Source: Brevundimonas naejangsanensis DSM 23858
GTDB lineage: Bacteria; Pseudomonadota; Alphaproteobacteria; Caulobacterales; Caulobacteraceae
Direction: 5' to 3'
Length of the DNA stretch: 64,000 bases
NCBI RefSeq assembly: GCF_000421705.1
Contig: NZ_ATXN01000004.1
Location: 255,486-319,485 of the forward strand
Below are positions 49,791-60,355 of the stretch, piece by piece. The first letter of the stretch is position 1, and each line of letters starts with the position of its first letter. A program made the position numbers and the translations under genes. The notes below the pieces were generated by a model. The model was given only the letters and a program-made list of their open reading frames with translations, did no database searches and was not told the origin of the DNA.

Positions 49791-50518
49791 TCGTCCTGAG
49801 CCGGGCCGCAGACGGCGCGGAAACCGGCGGCGGCGAAGCGCACCATGTAGTCGCATGCGCTGTCCAGATCGCCTGACCGGCACAGCCCGCCGGACAGGCG
49901 GTCCAGCCGCCCCGTTTCCCCCAGCGTCAGGGTCAGGGCGCCCGACAGGTTATGATAGGCCCAATAGAGGTCCGCCTCGTCCGCCTCGGGCAGGATGCGC
50001 TTGACCAGTTCAAGCAGGCGCCGGATCGCCGGGTCGAAATAGCGGGCCATCGTCTCGCCGCCGAAGGCGGGGTTGGCGTTGGTCTGGGCCACCAGAGCGG
50101 CGTAGTGCTTCCAACCCGGCCCGCCTTTCAATGACCACTGGAACGGCGGGCGCAGGAAGGCTTCCAGCAGGCCTTCCAGCGTCATGGCGTCGCCTGCGGC
50201 CTCGGCGTAGCGGTCGACGGCGGCGACGCGCTCGCTGTTCCACACCTCGGCGCGGCGGTTGAAGACGGAGTCGAACAGCTCCTTCTTGGCTCCGAAATAA
50301 TAGTGGACCAGCGCCGTATCCACGCCCGCCTCGCGCGCCACCTCGCGGATGGTGACGCCATAGAAGCCGTGTTTGGAAAACAGGTCCTCGGCCGCGTTCA
50401 TGATGGCGTCCCGGGTCTCACCGGCGGCGGCGGCCTTGGACTTCTTGGGACGCCCGCGCCGCGTCGGGGCGGCGGGCTGGGCGGGAATCTGGGGCGGCGG
50501 CAGGTCGCTCTTCGTCAT
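49787..50518 (-). CDS. TetR family transcriptional regulator
   Basis: 243 residues. A basic Pro/Ala-rich leader with RRGRPKKSK (AT-hook-like RGRP), then the TetR helix-turn-helix (about 35-80): AIMNAAEDLFSKHGFYGVTI, REVAREAGVDTALVHYYFG. The C-terminal ligand domain includes WKHYAALVAQTNANPAFGGE. It is divergent from the TonB receptor across 172 nt, making the receptor its likely target. Confidence 0.9.
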   Translation of the reverse strand: MTKSDLPPPQIPAQPAAPTRRGRPKKSKAAAAGETRDAIMNAAEDLFSKHGFYGVTIREVAREAGVDTALVHYYFGAKKELFDSVFNRRAEVWNSERVAAVDRYAEAAGDAMTLEGLLEAFLRPPFQWSLKGGPGWKHYAALVAQTNANPAFGGETMARYFDPAIRRLLELVKRILPEADEADLYWAYHNLSGALTLTLGETGRLDRLSGGLCRSGDLDSACDYMVRFAAAGFRAVCGPAQDD

Positions 50519-50690
50519 GGCGGGAAGCTAGTCGCGCTTCGGGGGTTAGTGCAACGGCGCCACAGGGCGGCCTTTCTGCGGCCTGAGGCAGGCCTCGTCG
50601 TTTGACAGGAGGCGGAAACCCGGTCACCTATGCTGAAAATCATTGAACGCTGAATAAAAAAGCGTCGATCGGGCCGGAAACAAGATTGGG

Positions 50691-52955
50691 ATGCACATGA
50701 ACAGACTCGTGAAGACCGCCCTGCTGGCGGGCGCCGCCTTCGGCGCAATGGCCTCTGCGGCCCAGGCTCAAGACACGACGGCGCCGGAAGGCGCGTCTCA
50801 GGTCGAAGACATCATCGTCACCGCCCGCCGTACCGAAGAGTCGGCGCAGAAGACGCCTCTGGCGCTGACCGCGTTCAGCGGCGAGACGCTGGAGCGCACG
50901 GGCGCCCAGCAGGTGACGGACCTGCAAGGCGCGGTGCCGAACCTGAACCTGGTTCAGGGGCGCGGCTCGTCGAACTCGACCAACATCTACATCCGCGGGG
51001 TGGGTCAGCCGGACGCCCTGCAGACCTTCGACCCGGCCGTCGGCGTCTATGTCGACGATGTCTATTATTCGCGTATCCGCGGCACCCAGTTCGACCTGCT
51101 GGATCTGGAGCGTGTCGAAATTCTGCGCGGTCCTCAGGGCACCCTTTACGGCAAGAACACCATCGGCGGCGCCATGAAGCTGGTGTCGCGCCGCCCAGAC
51201 CAGGAGTTCCGCGCGCGCGCCTCAGCCGCCTATGGCGATTATGATCTGGTTGAAGTCCAAGGCTCCGTCTCCGGGCCGGTGACCGACACTCTGGCTCTGG
51301 GCCTGTCGGCTCTGCATTCGGAACGCGGCGGCTATGTCACCGATCCGGCCACCGGCGCTGAATACAACGACAAGAACTCGACCGCCGTGCGCGCCAGCCT
51401 GGCCTGGGACCCGGCTTCGAACTTCCGCATCGACCTGAACGCTGACTACGCCAAGGACGACGCGGGCATGACGGTTGGTCAGGCCCAGAATGATCTGACG
51501 GACCTGCTGAAGACCACCGTCCTGCGTCCCGTGCCGAATCCGGTTCCGAAGTATGATTTCAAGACCCGCACGACGACGGGCCTGCCGAACGAGACGCGGC
51601 TGGAAAGCTGGGGCACGGCTCTGCGCGCGACCTGGGACCTGTCCGACGTCCTGTCGCTGAAGTCGATCACCTCCTATCGCGCGATGACGACGGACGACTA
51701 CATCGACTTCGATGCGACCGAGCTGGAGATCGCCGACGCCCTGGTGGCCGTGGATCAGAACCAGTTCAGCCAGGAGCTGCAGCTGACCTACACCGGCGAC
51801 CGCCTGAACGCGGTGGCGGGCCTGTACTACCTCAAGGAAGACGTCGACTCCCATCAGGAGAGCTACAATGACGCCCTGCTGGGGCCGGCGTTCGGCAACT
51901 CGGGCTTTCTGCGCACCATCGACGATACGCTGGAGACGACCTCCAAGGCCGTCTACGGAAACGTCAGCTATGACGTGACCGACAGGCTGCGCCTGTCAGC
52001 GGGCGTCCGCTACACTGAGGAAGAGAAGGACTACTGGCGCACGACCTCGACCTTCTACAGCCTGCTGCCGGCGTTCAACGCGACCTATGTCTTCACGCCG
52101 GACGTGGGCAAGTACGACGACACGTCGATCATGCTGTCGGCTGACTATCAGCTGTCCGACGACGCCATGGTCTATGCGCGTTATTCGCAGGGCTTCAAGT
52201 CGGGCGGCTTCAACGGCCGCGCCAACTCGCCGACCGAGGCGACCGAGTATCAGCCGGAAACGGCCGACTCCTTCGAAGTCGGCGCCAAGACCTCCTTCTG
52301 GGACCGTCGCGCCCGCCTGAACCTGGCGGCCTTCATGACCAAGTATGAAGACTTCCAGGCGCGCGTCGCCGGCCTCGACACCGATCCGGTCACGGGCCTG
52401 CCGGCGCCGGTCCTGTCGGTGCTGAACGCTGGTCAGCTGGACATCTTCGGCTTCGAGCTGGAAGGCGTTCTGGTTCCGATCCGCGGCCTGACGTTGGACG
52501 CTCAGGTCGGCTTCCTTGAAGCCGACTACAAGGAGTTCAAGGACGACCGCTTCGCCAACTTCGGCGGCAGCCGCGCCTTCCAGGACCCGGCCTTCTCGCC
52601 CAAGTGGACCCTGCGGGTCGGCGGCCAGTATGAGTGGTTCCTGTCGGGCGGCTCGTCCGTGACGGTCGGCGGCGCGGCCAAGTTCCGCTCCAAGATGGCT
52701 CTGGCGGTGGACAACACCTACGAGAACACGGCCACCGAAATCCCCGGCATGTATCAGGACGACTACTGGCTGTATGACGCTCGCGTCGTCTGGTCGGACG
52801 CGTCGGACCGCTACACGGTCGGTCTGTACGGCCAGAACCTGTCGGACGAAGTCTACAAGACCGACGCCCAGGAATTCTCGTCCATCGGCAACATCCGCAC
52901 CGCCTATTACGGCGCGCCGCGGACCTGGATGATCAAGGTCTCGGCCAAGTATTGA
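50691..52955 (+). CDS. TonB-dependent outer-membrane receptor
   Basis: 754 residues: signal peptide 1-26 (ending AAQAQ), plug domain about 37-150 with EDIIVTARRTEESAQKTPLA, YIRGVG and LERVEILRGPQGTLYGKNTI, and a 22-strand barrel ending in aromatic VSAKY. It belongs to the large Caulobacterales/sphingomonad group without an FpvA-type signalling domain. The ATG at 50691 or 50697 could be used. It is divergent from tetR and upstream of an MFS gene but separated from it by a terminator. Substrate unknown. Confidence 0.93.
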   Translation: MHMNRLVKTALLAGAAFGAMASAAQAQDTTAPEGASQVEDIIVTARRTEESAQKTPLALTAFSGETLERTGAQQVTDLQGAVPNLNLVQGRGSSNSTNIYIRGVGQPDALQTFDPAVGVYVDDVYYSRIRGTQFDLLDLERVEILRGPQGTLYGKNTIGGAMKLVSRRPDQEFRARASAAYGDYDLVEVQGSVSGPVTDTLALGLSALHSERGGYVTDPATGAEYNDKNSTAVRASLAWDPASNFRIDLNADYAKDDAGMTVGQAQNDLTDLLKTTVLRPVPNPVPKYDFKTRTTTGLPNETRLESWGTALRATWDLSDVLSLKSITSYRAMTTDDYIDFDATELEIADALVAVDQNQFSQELQLTYTGDRLNAVAGLYYLKEDVDSHQESYNDALLGPAFGNSGFLRTIDDTLETTSKAVYGNVSYDVTDRLRLSAGVRYTEEEKDYWRTTSTFYSLLPAFNATYVFTPDVGKYDDTSIMLSADYQLSDDAMVYARYSQGFKSGGFNGRANSPTEATEYQPETADSFEVGAKTSFWDRRARLNLAAFMTKYEDFQARVAGLDTDPVTGLPAPVLSVLNAGQLDIFGFELEGVLVPIRGLTLDAQVGFLEADYKEFKDDRFANFGGSRAFQDPAFSPKWTLRVGGQYEWFLSGGSSVTVGGAAKFRSKMALAVDNTYENTATEIPGMYQDDYWLYDARVVWSDASDRYTVGLYGQNLSDEVYKTDAQEFSSIGNIRTAYYGAPRTWMIKVSAKY

Positions 52956-52982
52956 TGCTGCGGTCCTGAACGTAGCGCACTG

Positions 52983-53018
52983 GGCGGCGGTTCGTTGGAG
53001 CCGCCGCCTTTCTTTTTT
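52983..53018 (+). terminator. Intrinsic terminator of the TonB receptor gene
   Basis: GGCGGCGGTTC (52983-52993) pairs with GAGCCGCCGCC (52998-53008) with one G-T wobble and a 4-nt loop, followed by TTTCTTTTTT. Confidence 0.92.
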
Positions 53019-53077
53019 GTGGCGTGGGTCGGCCAGGCCGCTACCGTCGCCTTGAGAGTCACTGTCGGGAAATGTCC

Positions 53078-54604
53078 ATGAGCCAGACCGAAGCCGCAAA
53101 TACGCCGGAGCCCGTCGTCTCGTCGCGCTATCGCTATTATGTTCTGGCGATCCTGGTCTTCGTCTACATGCTGAACTTTGTGGACCGGCAGATCATCGGC
53201 ATCCTCGCCTCGCCGCTGAAGGAGCATTTCCAGTTGTCCGACAGCCAGTTCGGCCTGTTGGGCGGCATCGCCTTCGCTTCGGTCTATTCCACCCTGGCCA
53301 TTCCGCTGGCATGGCTGGCGGACCGGGCCAGTCGGGTGTGGATCATGACCGGAGCCCTGACCGTCTGGTCGGGCTTCACAGCCCTGTGCGGGGTCGCCGG
53401 CTCGTTCGGCCAACTGTTCCTGTTCCGCATGGGCGTCGGCGTCGGCGAGGCCGGCGGCGTGGCGCCCGCCTATTCCCTGATCGCCGACTATTTCCCGCCG
53501 AACCAGCGCGCCCGCGCCCTGGCCGCCTTCGCCTTCGGCATTCCGCTGGGCACGGCGGGCGGCACCCTGGTCGGGGGGTTGCTGGCGGCCCAGTATGGCT
53601 GGCGCACCGCCTTCATCGTCGTGGGGCTGATCGGCGTGCTGGTCGCGCCCCTGCTGCGATTGACGGTGCGTGATCCCAGGCGCGGCGGCTCCGACCTAGC
53701 GGCCAAGGCGGCCATTGCGCCTGCCGAAGCGGCCCCTCCGGCGCCGACGGCGGGCGAGGCGGACGTCGACCTGGGCCGCAGGGTCGCCTTGATCTGCTTT
53801 GGCGTCGGCGGCCTGCTGGCCGGTCTGGGCGTCCTGTCGCTGCTCGGCGCCGGGGTCTCCAATCCCCTGGTCCCGTTCTTCGGCGCGGGTCTGTTTACGG
53901 TGATCGGGGTGTCCCTGTTCATCGCCCGGGCCACCGGCACGGTGATCATGCGCAAGAAGAGTTTCTGGCTGCTGTCCCTGGGAGCCGCCGCATCGTCGGT
54001 GTGCGGTTACGGCGTAGCGGGCTGGCTGCCGCTCTTCTTCATGCGCAGCTTCAACCTGACCCTGTCGCAGGTCAGCTGGTACTATGCCGGCATCGCCCTG
54101 ATCGGCGGACTTCTGGGCATATGGCTGGGCGGGTCGCTGGCGGACAGGATGGCGCGTCGGTCCAAGGGCGCCTATCCGCTGGTGCCCGCGGTGGCCTTTA
54201 TCATCTCGGCGCCCTGCTTCATCCTGGCGATGAACTCGCCGTGGCTGATCAGTCTGATACCGGGCGGGGGCAGCCATGCGATGGCGTTGGTGCTGGCCTT
54301 CCTGATCTTCCTGATCCCGACGGGGCTGAACCTGGCCTGGCTGGGGCCGGTGACGGCGGCGGTGCAGCATCTGGCCCCGGCGCCCATGCGTTCGACCGCT
54401 TCGGCCATCTTCCTGCTCATCAACAACCTGCTGGGACTGGCTGTAGGCTTCTACTATTTCGGCTGGATGAGCGACCTGCTGCGCCCGACCTTCGGCGACG
54501 AGAGCCTGCGCTGGGCCATCTATACGGGCATGGGCTTCTACCTGCTGTCGTCGGTCCTGCTGTTCGGCGCCTCGCGGACGCTGAAGAAGGACTGGGTGGA
54601 CTGA
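53078..54604 (+). CDS. MFS transporter, spinster-like, with extra central helices
   Basis: 508 residues. Major facilitator N-half with FVDRQIIGILASPLKEHF and LADRASRVWIM (motif A position), GVGVGEAGGVAPAYSLIADY, like the spinster group. Between the halves (about 205-295) there is a Pro/Ala linker and two additional hydrophobic helices (VALICFGVGGLLAGLGVLSL and FFGAGLFTVIGVSLFIA). The C-half then follows. The ATG at 53078 has GGGA 8 nt upstream. Probably the inner-membrane partner of the receptor before it. Confidence 0.88.
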   Translation: MSQTEAANTPEPVVSSRYRYYVLAILVFVYMLNFVDRQIIGILASPLKEHFQLSDSQFGLLGGIAFASVYSTLAIPLAWLADRASRVWIMTGALTVWSGFTALCGVAGSFGQLFLFRMGVGVGEAGGVAPAYSLIADYFPPNQRARALAAFAFGIPLGTAGGTLVGGLLAAQYGWRTAFIVVGLIGVLVAPLLRLTVRDPRRGGSDLAAKAAIAPAEAAPPAPTAGEADVDLGRRVALICFGVGGLLAGLGVLSLLGAGVSNPLVPFFGAGLFTVIGVSLFIARATGTVIMRKKSFWLLSLGAAASSVCGYGVAGWLPLFFMRSFNLTLSQVSWYYAGIALIGGLLGIWLGGSLADRMARRSKGAYPLVPAVAFIISAPCFILAMNSPWLISLIPGGGSHAMALVLAFLIFLIPTGLNLAWLGPVTAAVQHLAPAPMRSTASAIFLLINNLLGLAVGFYYFGWMSDLLRPTFGDESLRWAIYTGMGFYLLSSVLLFGASRTLKKDWVD

Positions 54605-54673
54605 GCCGTCGGGCCGGGCGATCCCGGACCGCCGCATAAGAAAATCCTCATGAGGCCATAACCAGACAGACGG

Positions 54674-54703
54674 TTGCGCAGGCGAAGGCGCGACGCCTAT
54701 AAG
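54674..54703 (+). promoter_or_regulatory. Candidate sucC promoter
   Basis: TTGCGC (54674-54679), an 18-nt spacer and TATAAG (54698-54703). Initiation near 54710 would leave a leader of about 40 nt before sucC. Confidence 0.5.
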
Positions 54704-54749
54704 CGCGGCCAAAGTTTCCACAAACCTCCCTAAACGGCGCGGATCAGAC

Positions 54750-55940
<1,191 letters not shown>

Positions 55941-55987
55941 GGCTCGACGACCGCCTCGCAGACACACAGATTTCAGAGCACAGACAC

Positions 55988-56890
55988 ATGTCCATCCTCG
56001 TTAACAAGAACACCAAGATCCTGGTCCAGGGCCTGACCGGCAAGACCGGCAGCTTCCACACCGAACAGGCCCTGGCCTACTACGGCACGCAAATGGTCGG
56101 CGGCATCCATCCGGCCAAGGGCGGCCAGACCTGGACCGGTTCGCACGGCGAAAGCCTGCCGATCTTCGCCTCGGTCGCCGAAGGCAAGGAGCGCACCGGC
56201 GCCGACGCCTCGGTGATCTACGTCCCGCCGGCAGGCGCGGCCGACGCCATCATCGAAGCCATCGAGGCGGAGATCCCCTTCATCACCTGCATCACCGAGG
56301 GCATCCCGGTGCAGGACATGGTCCGCGTCAAGGCGCGCCTGGACCGCTCCAACTCGCGCCTGCTGGGCCCGAACTGCCCCGGCGTCCTGACCCCGGAAGA
56401 GTGCAAGATCGGCATCATGCCGGGCTCGATCTTCAAGAAGGGCAACGTCGGCATCGTCTCGCGCTCGGGCACCCTGACCTATGAAGCCGTGTTCCAGACC
56501 ACGAACGAAGGCCTGGGCCAGACCACGGCCGTCGGCATCGGCGGCGACCCGGTCAAGGGCACCGAGTTCATCGACGTGCTGGAGATGTTCCTGGCCGACG
56601 ACGCCACCGAGTCCATCATCATGATCGGCGAAATCGGCGGCGCGGCCGAAGAGGACGCCGCCCAGTTCCTGATCGACGAAGCCAAGAAGGGCCGCAAGAA
56701 GCCGATGGCCGGCTTCATCGCGGGCCGTACGGCGCCGAAGGGCCGCACCATGGGCCACGCCGGCGCCGTCGTTTCGGGCGGCAAGGGCGATGCGGAATCC
56801 AAGATCGCTGCGATGGAGGCCGCGGGCATCCGCGTCTCGCCGTCGCCGGCGCGTCTGGGCACCACTCTGGTGGAAGTGCTGAAGGGTTAA
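55988..56890 (+). CDS. sucD: Succinyl-CoA synthetase alpha subunit
   Basis: CoA-binding, histidine-phosphorylated subunit. 300 residues. [20 protein letters not shown] for Co[33 protein letters not shown], and the phosphohistidine loop [16 protein letters not shown]. Followed by family B repeats and a strong terminator, so sucCD form a closed unit. Confidence 0.98.
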   Translation: MSILVNKNTKILVQGLTGKTGSFHTEQALAYYGTQMVGGIHPAKGGQTWTGSHGESLPIFASVAEGKERTGADASVIYVPPAGAADAIIEAIEAEIPFITCITEGIPVQDMVRVKARLDRSNSRLLGPNCPGVLTPEECKIGIMPGSIFKKGNVGIVSRSGTLTYEAVFQTTNEGLGQTTAVGIGGDPVKGTEFIDVLEMFLADDATESIIMIGEIGGAAEEDAAQFLIDEAKKGRKKPMAGFIAGRTAPKGRTMGHAGAVVSGGKGDAESKIAAMEAAGIRVSPSPARLGTTLVEVLKG

Positions 56891-56902
56891 ACCCTTCAGC
56901 GG

Positions 56903-57022
56903 CGCACGCTGCGCGTGCGGGCGCTATCGCTCGCCGCGCGGCGGCTCGCTGCTTCAGCGCCTTTTGAGAGGCGCGGCGCTAACGCTCGCGACGCGGTCGC
57001 TCGCTGCTTGAGCGCCGGATTC
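56903..57022. repeat. GC-rich intergenic repeat, family B, two tandem copies
   Basis: The blocks GCGCTATCGCTCGC, CGGCTCGCTGCTTCAGCGC (56929-56960) and GCGCTAACGCTCGCGACGC, GCTCGCTGCTTGAGCGC (56975-57015) are two divergent copies in the same orientation. The other window copies follow mdh and adjoin purH. This and the terminator fill the first two thirds of the 395-nt sucD-sucA gap. Confidence 0.65.
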
Positions 57023-57118
57023 ACGCAAGGGTGGGTTCGGCGCAGGCGGGGGCGGATTGGACTAAAGTCTAGTCGATCCGCGTTCCGGGGACGTTTTTCG
57101 CGCCATGTGACCTTTTGT

Positions 57119-57150
57119 AACGCCTCCGGAATCGTCCGGAGGCGTTTTTT
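57119..57150 (+). terminator. Strong intrinsic terminator between sucCD and sucAB
   Basis: AACGCCTCCGGA (57119-57130) pairs perfectly with TCCGGAGGCGTT (57135-57146), loop ATCG, T run to 57150. The remaining 135 nt to sucA carry no other recognisable gene and should hold the sucA promoter. Confidence 0.93.
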
Positions 57151-57285
57151 CTTGCGGAATCGACCAAATTCCACCCGCTCCGCCTCCCTTCGGTCATGAC
57201 CAGTAAGGAAACAGGGCCTATATGAACGGCGCTGCTCTCCGCGCGGCTGTGCGCGGGCGGTTGTAAAGGGACGATTGAAAGAAAA

Positions 57286-60200
57286 ATGGCGGACGATGCG
57301 GGTCGGCTGAACCAGGTCTTTGCCGAGACCTCCTTCCTCTATGGCGCGAACGCGGCCTTCATTGAGGACCTGCACGAAAAATGGGCCTCGGACCCCGGCT
57401 CAGTGTCGGGGGAATGGCGCGCCTTCTTCGATCAGCTGAAGGACAACGCCGACCTGGTGAAGCAGTCGGCCGCCGCCGGCTCCTGGGGCCGTTCGGGCGC
57501 GACCGAGCCGACTGAGGAAACCGCCGTGTTCGACGGCCGCTGGCCCGCGCCCAAGGTTGATCCCAAGGCCGCCGGCAAGTCCGGCGCGCGCCCGGCTCCG
57601 GCTGCAGCTGGCGCCGGTGTTTCGGCCGCCGATGTGCGCGCGGCCGCCCACGACTCCATCCGCGCCCTGATGCTGATCCGCTCTTATCGCGTGAACGGCC
57701 ACCTGCAGGCGAACCTGGACCCGCTGGGCATTGAGCCGCCGGTTCAGAACCCGGAGCTGACGCCCGAATTCTACGGCTTCACCGAAGCCGACATGGACCG
57801 TCCGATCTTCCTCGACGGCGTGCTGGGTCTGGAGACCGGTTCGCTGCGCCAGGTGATCGAGCTGCTGCGCCGCACCTATTGCGGCAGCATCGGCGTGCAG
57901 TTCATGCACATCGCCGAGCCGGAAGAAAAAGCCTGGCTGCAACAGCGCATCGAGGGCCCGGACAAGTTCGCCCAGAACGCCTTCACCAAGGAAGGCAAGC
58001 TGGCCATCTTCAAGAAGCTGGCCGAGGCCGAAGGCTTCGAGCGCTTCCTGCACAAGCGCTTCCCCGGCACCAAGCGCTTCGGTCTGGACGGCGGCGAGGC
58101 CATGGTCCCGGCGCTGGAGCAGGTGATCAAGCGCGGCGGCGCCCTGGGCGTTGACGAAATCGTGCTGGGCATGGCGCACCGCGGCCGTCTGAACGTGCTC
58201 GCGGCCGTCATGGGCAAGCCCTACAAGGCCATCTTCCACGAGTTCCAAGGCGGCTCGTCCGTCCCGTCGGACATCGAGGGTTCGGGCGACGTCAAATACC
58301 ACATGGGCGCCTCGTCGGACCGTGAGTTCGACGGCCACAGCGTCCACCTGTCGCTGACGGCCAACCCTTCGCACCTTGAGATCGTCAACCCGGTCGTCCT
58401 GGGCAAGTCGCGCGCCAAGCAGGCCTTCGACATCCGCGAGGCCGAGGTCAACCTCGGCAAGCCGGACACCGAATGGGTGCTGGACCGCTCCAAGGTCGCG
58501 CCTCTGCTGATCCACGGCGACGCCGCCTTCGCCGGGCAGGGCGTGGTGGCCGAATGCTTCGCCCTGATGGGGCTGAAGGGTTATCGCACCGGCGGCACCC
58601 TGCACTTCGTCATCAACAACCAGATCGGCTTTACGACGGCGCCGCGCAATTCGCGCTCGTCGCCCTATCCGTCGGATGTGGCCCTGATGGTTCAGGCGCC
58701 GATCTTCCACGTGAACGGCGACGATCCCGAAGCGGTCGTCTTCGCCGCCAAGGTGGCCACCGAATACCGCCAGAAGTTCCACAAGGACGTGGTGGTGGAC
58801 ATGTTCTGCTACCGTCGCTTCGGCCACAACGAAGGCGACGACCCGACCTTCACCCAGCCGCTGATGTACGCCAAGATCAAGAACCAGCCCTCGACGCTGG
58901 AGATCTACGCCAAGCGCCTGATCGCTGAAGGCGTCGTCACCCAGGCCGAGGTGGACGCCGAGATCGCCCGCTTCGAAGCCTACCTCGACGCTGAGTTCGA
59001 GGCCGGCAAGACCTTCGAAGCCAAGAAGGCCGACTGGCTGGACGGCGTCTGGAAGGGCCTGGGCGCCGAGAAGGTCGACGATGCGGCGCAACGCGGCGAC
59101 ACCGCCGTCTCGGCCGACAAGCTGAAGGACTTCGGTCACCGCCTGACGACGATCCCGAACAGCGTCGACGTGCACAAGACGCTGAAGCGCGTCATCGACG
59201 CCCGCCGCGATGCGGTGTCGAGCGGCCAGAACATCGACTGGGCCACGGCCGAGAGCCTGGCCTTCGCCAGCCTGCTGGACGAGGGCTACAATGTCCGCCT
59301 GTCCGGTCAGGATTCGGTGCGCGGCACCTTCTCGCAGCGTCACTCGGGCATCACCGACCAGACGACGGAAGTCCGCTACTTCCCGCTGAACAACCTGCGC
59401 GACGGCCAGGCCCACTTCGAGGTTATCGACTCGGCCCTTTCCGAAGAGGCGGTGCTAGGCTTCGAGTACGGCTATTCGCTGGCCGATCCGAACACCCTGA
59501 CCATGTGGGAGGGCCAGTTCGGCGACTTCGTGAACGGCGCCCAGGTGGTGATCGACCAGTTCATCTCATCGGGCGAGCGCAAGTGGCTGCGCATGAGCGG
59601 CCTCGTGATGCTTCTGCCGCACGGCTATGAAGGCCAGGGCCCCGAGCACTCCTCGGCGCGTCTTGAGCGCTTCCTGCAGCAGTGCGCCGAGAACAATATG
59701 CAGGTCGCCAACTGCACGACGCCGGCCAACTACTTCCACATCCTGCGTCGCCAGCTGCACCGCTCGTACCGCAAGCCGCTGATCCTGATGACGCCCAAGT
59801 CTCTGCTGCGTCACAAGAAGGCGGTCTCGACCCTGGCCGACATGGCCGAGGGCAGCTCCTTCCACCGCGTGCTGCGCGACGACGCTCAGCTGCGTCCGGA
59901 TGTAGCGGGCGTGACGCTCAAGGCCGACAAGGACATCCGCAAGGTCATCGTCTGCTCGGGCAAGGTCTATTACGACCTGCTGGACGCGCGCGAGAAGGCT
60001 GGCGTCAACGACATCTACATCCTGCGTCTGGAACAGTTCTATCCGTGGCCGATCAAGTCGATCTCGGCGGAACTGGCGCGCTTCCCCAACGCCGATCTGG
60101 TGTGGTGTCAGGAAGAGCCGAAGAACATGGGCGGCTGGACCTTCGTCGATCCGTGGATCGAGCTGACGCTCGAAAAGCTGGACGTGAAGGCCAAGCGCGC

Positions 60201-60300
60201 GCGCTACGTCGGTCGTCCGGCTTCGGCCTCGACCGCTGCGGGCCTGATGAGCCGCCATCTGAAGGAACTCGAGACCTTCCTCGCCGAGGCCATGGCCTGA
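57286..60300 (+). CDS. sucA: 2-oxoglutarate dehydrogenase E1 component
   Basis: Thiamine-diphosphate decarboxylase of the 2-oxoglutarate dehydrogenase complex, 1004 residues, normal length. N-terminal E2-binding part with ETSFLYGANAAFIEDLHEKW, then LGMAHRGRLNVLAAVMGKP, HGDAAFAGQGVVAE (ThDP), FVINNQIGFTTAP and YRRFGHNEGDDPTFTQPLMY; the transketolase-like C-half has LPHGYEGQGPEHSSARLERF. 55 nt before sucB. Confidence 0.98.
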   Translation: MADDAGRLNQVFAETSFLYGANAAFIEDLHEKWASDPGSVSGEWRAFFDQLKDNADLVKQSAAAGSWGRSGATEPTEETAVFDGRWPAPKVDPKAAGKSGARPAPAAAGAGVSAADVRAAAHDSIRALMLIRSYRVNGHLQANLDPLGIEPPVQNPELTPEFYGFTEADMDRPIFLDGVLGLETGSLRQVIELLRRTYCGSIGVQFMHIAEPEEKAWLQQRIEGPDKFAQNAFTKEGKLAIFKKLAEAEGFERFLHKRFPGTKRFGLDGGEAMVPALEQVIKRGGALGVDEIVLGMAHRGRLNVLAAVMGKPYKAIFHEFQGGSSVPSDIEGSGDVKYHMGASSDREFDGHSVHLSLTANPSHLEIVNPVVLGKSRAKQAFDIREAEVNLGKPDTEWVLDRSKVAPLLIHGDAAFAGQGVVAECFALMGLKGYRTGGTLHFVINNQIGFTTAPRNSRSSPYPSDVALMVQAPIFHVNGDDPEAVVFAAKVATEYRQKFHKDVVVDMFCYRRFGHNEGDDPTFTQPLMYAKIKNQPSTLEIYAKRLIAEGVVTQAEVDAEIARFEAYLDAEFEAGKTFEAKKADWLDGVWKGLGAEKVDDAAQRGDTAVSADKLKDFGHRLTTIPNSVDVHKTLKRVIDARRDAVSSGQNIDWATAESLAFASLLDEGYNVRLSGQDSVRGTFSQRHSGITDQTTEVRYFPLNNLRDGQAHFEVIDSALSEEAVLGFEYGYSLADPNTLTMWEGQFGDFVNGAQVVIDQFISSGERKWLRMSGLVMLLPHGYEGQGPEHSSARLERFLQQCAENNMQVANCTTPANYFHILRRQLHRSYRKPLILMTPKSLLRHKKAVSTLADMAEGSSFHRVLRDDAQLRPDVAGVTLKADKDIRKVIVCSGKVYYDLLDAREKAGVNDIYILRLEQFYPWPIKSISAELARFPNADLVWCQEEPKNMGGWTFVDPWIELTLEKLDVKAKRARYVGRPASASTAAGLMSRHLKELETFLAEAMA

Positions 60301-60355
60301 CCGCCGCGCCTGACCTAAAAGACAAGCAAAGTTCAGACACGAAAAGACACTGAAG

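Noticed and set aside
50602..50634. TTGACA followed by TATGCT as a TonB receptor promoter
   Set aside because: The 21-nt spacer is too long; no good alternative -10 fits.
57400..59415. Open frame of about 670 codons antisense to sucA
   Set aside because: GC-rich third-position bias opens the opposite strand; the product is His/Gly/Val/Arg-rich low complexity and sucA is certain.
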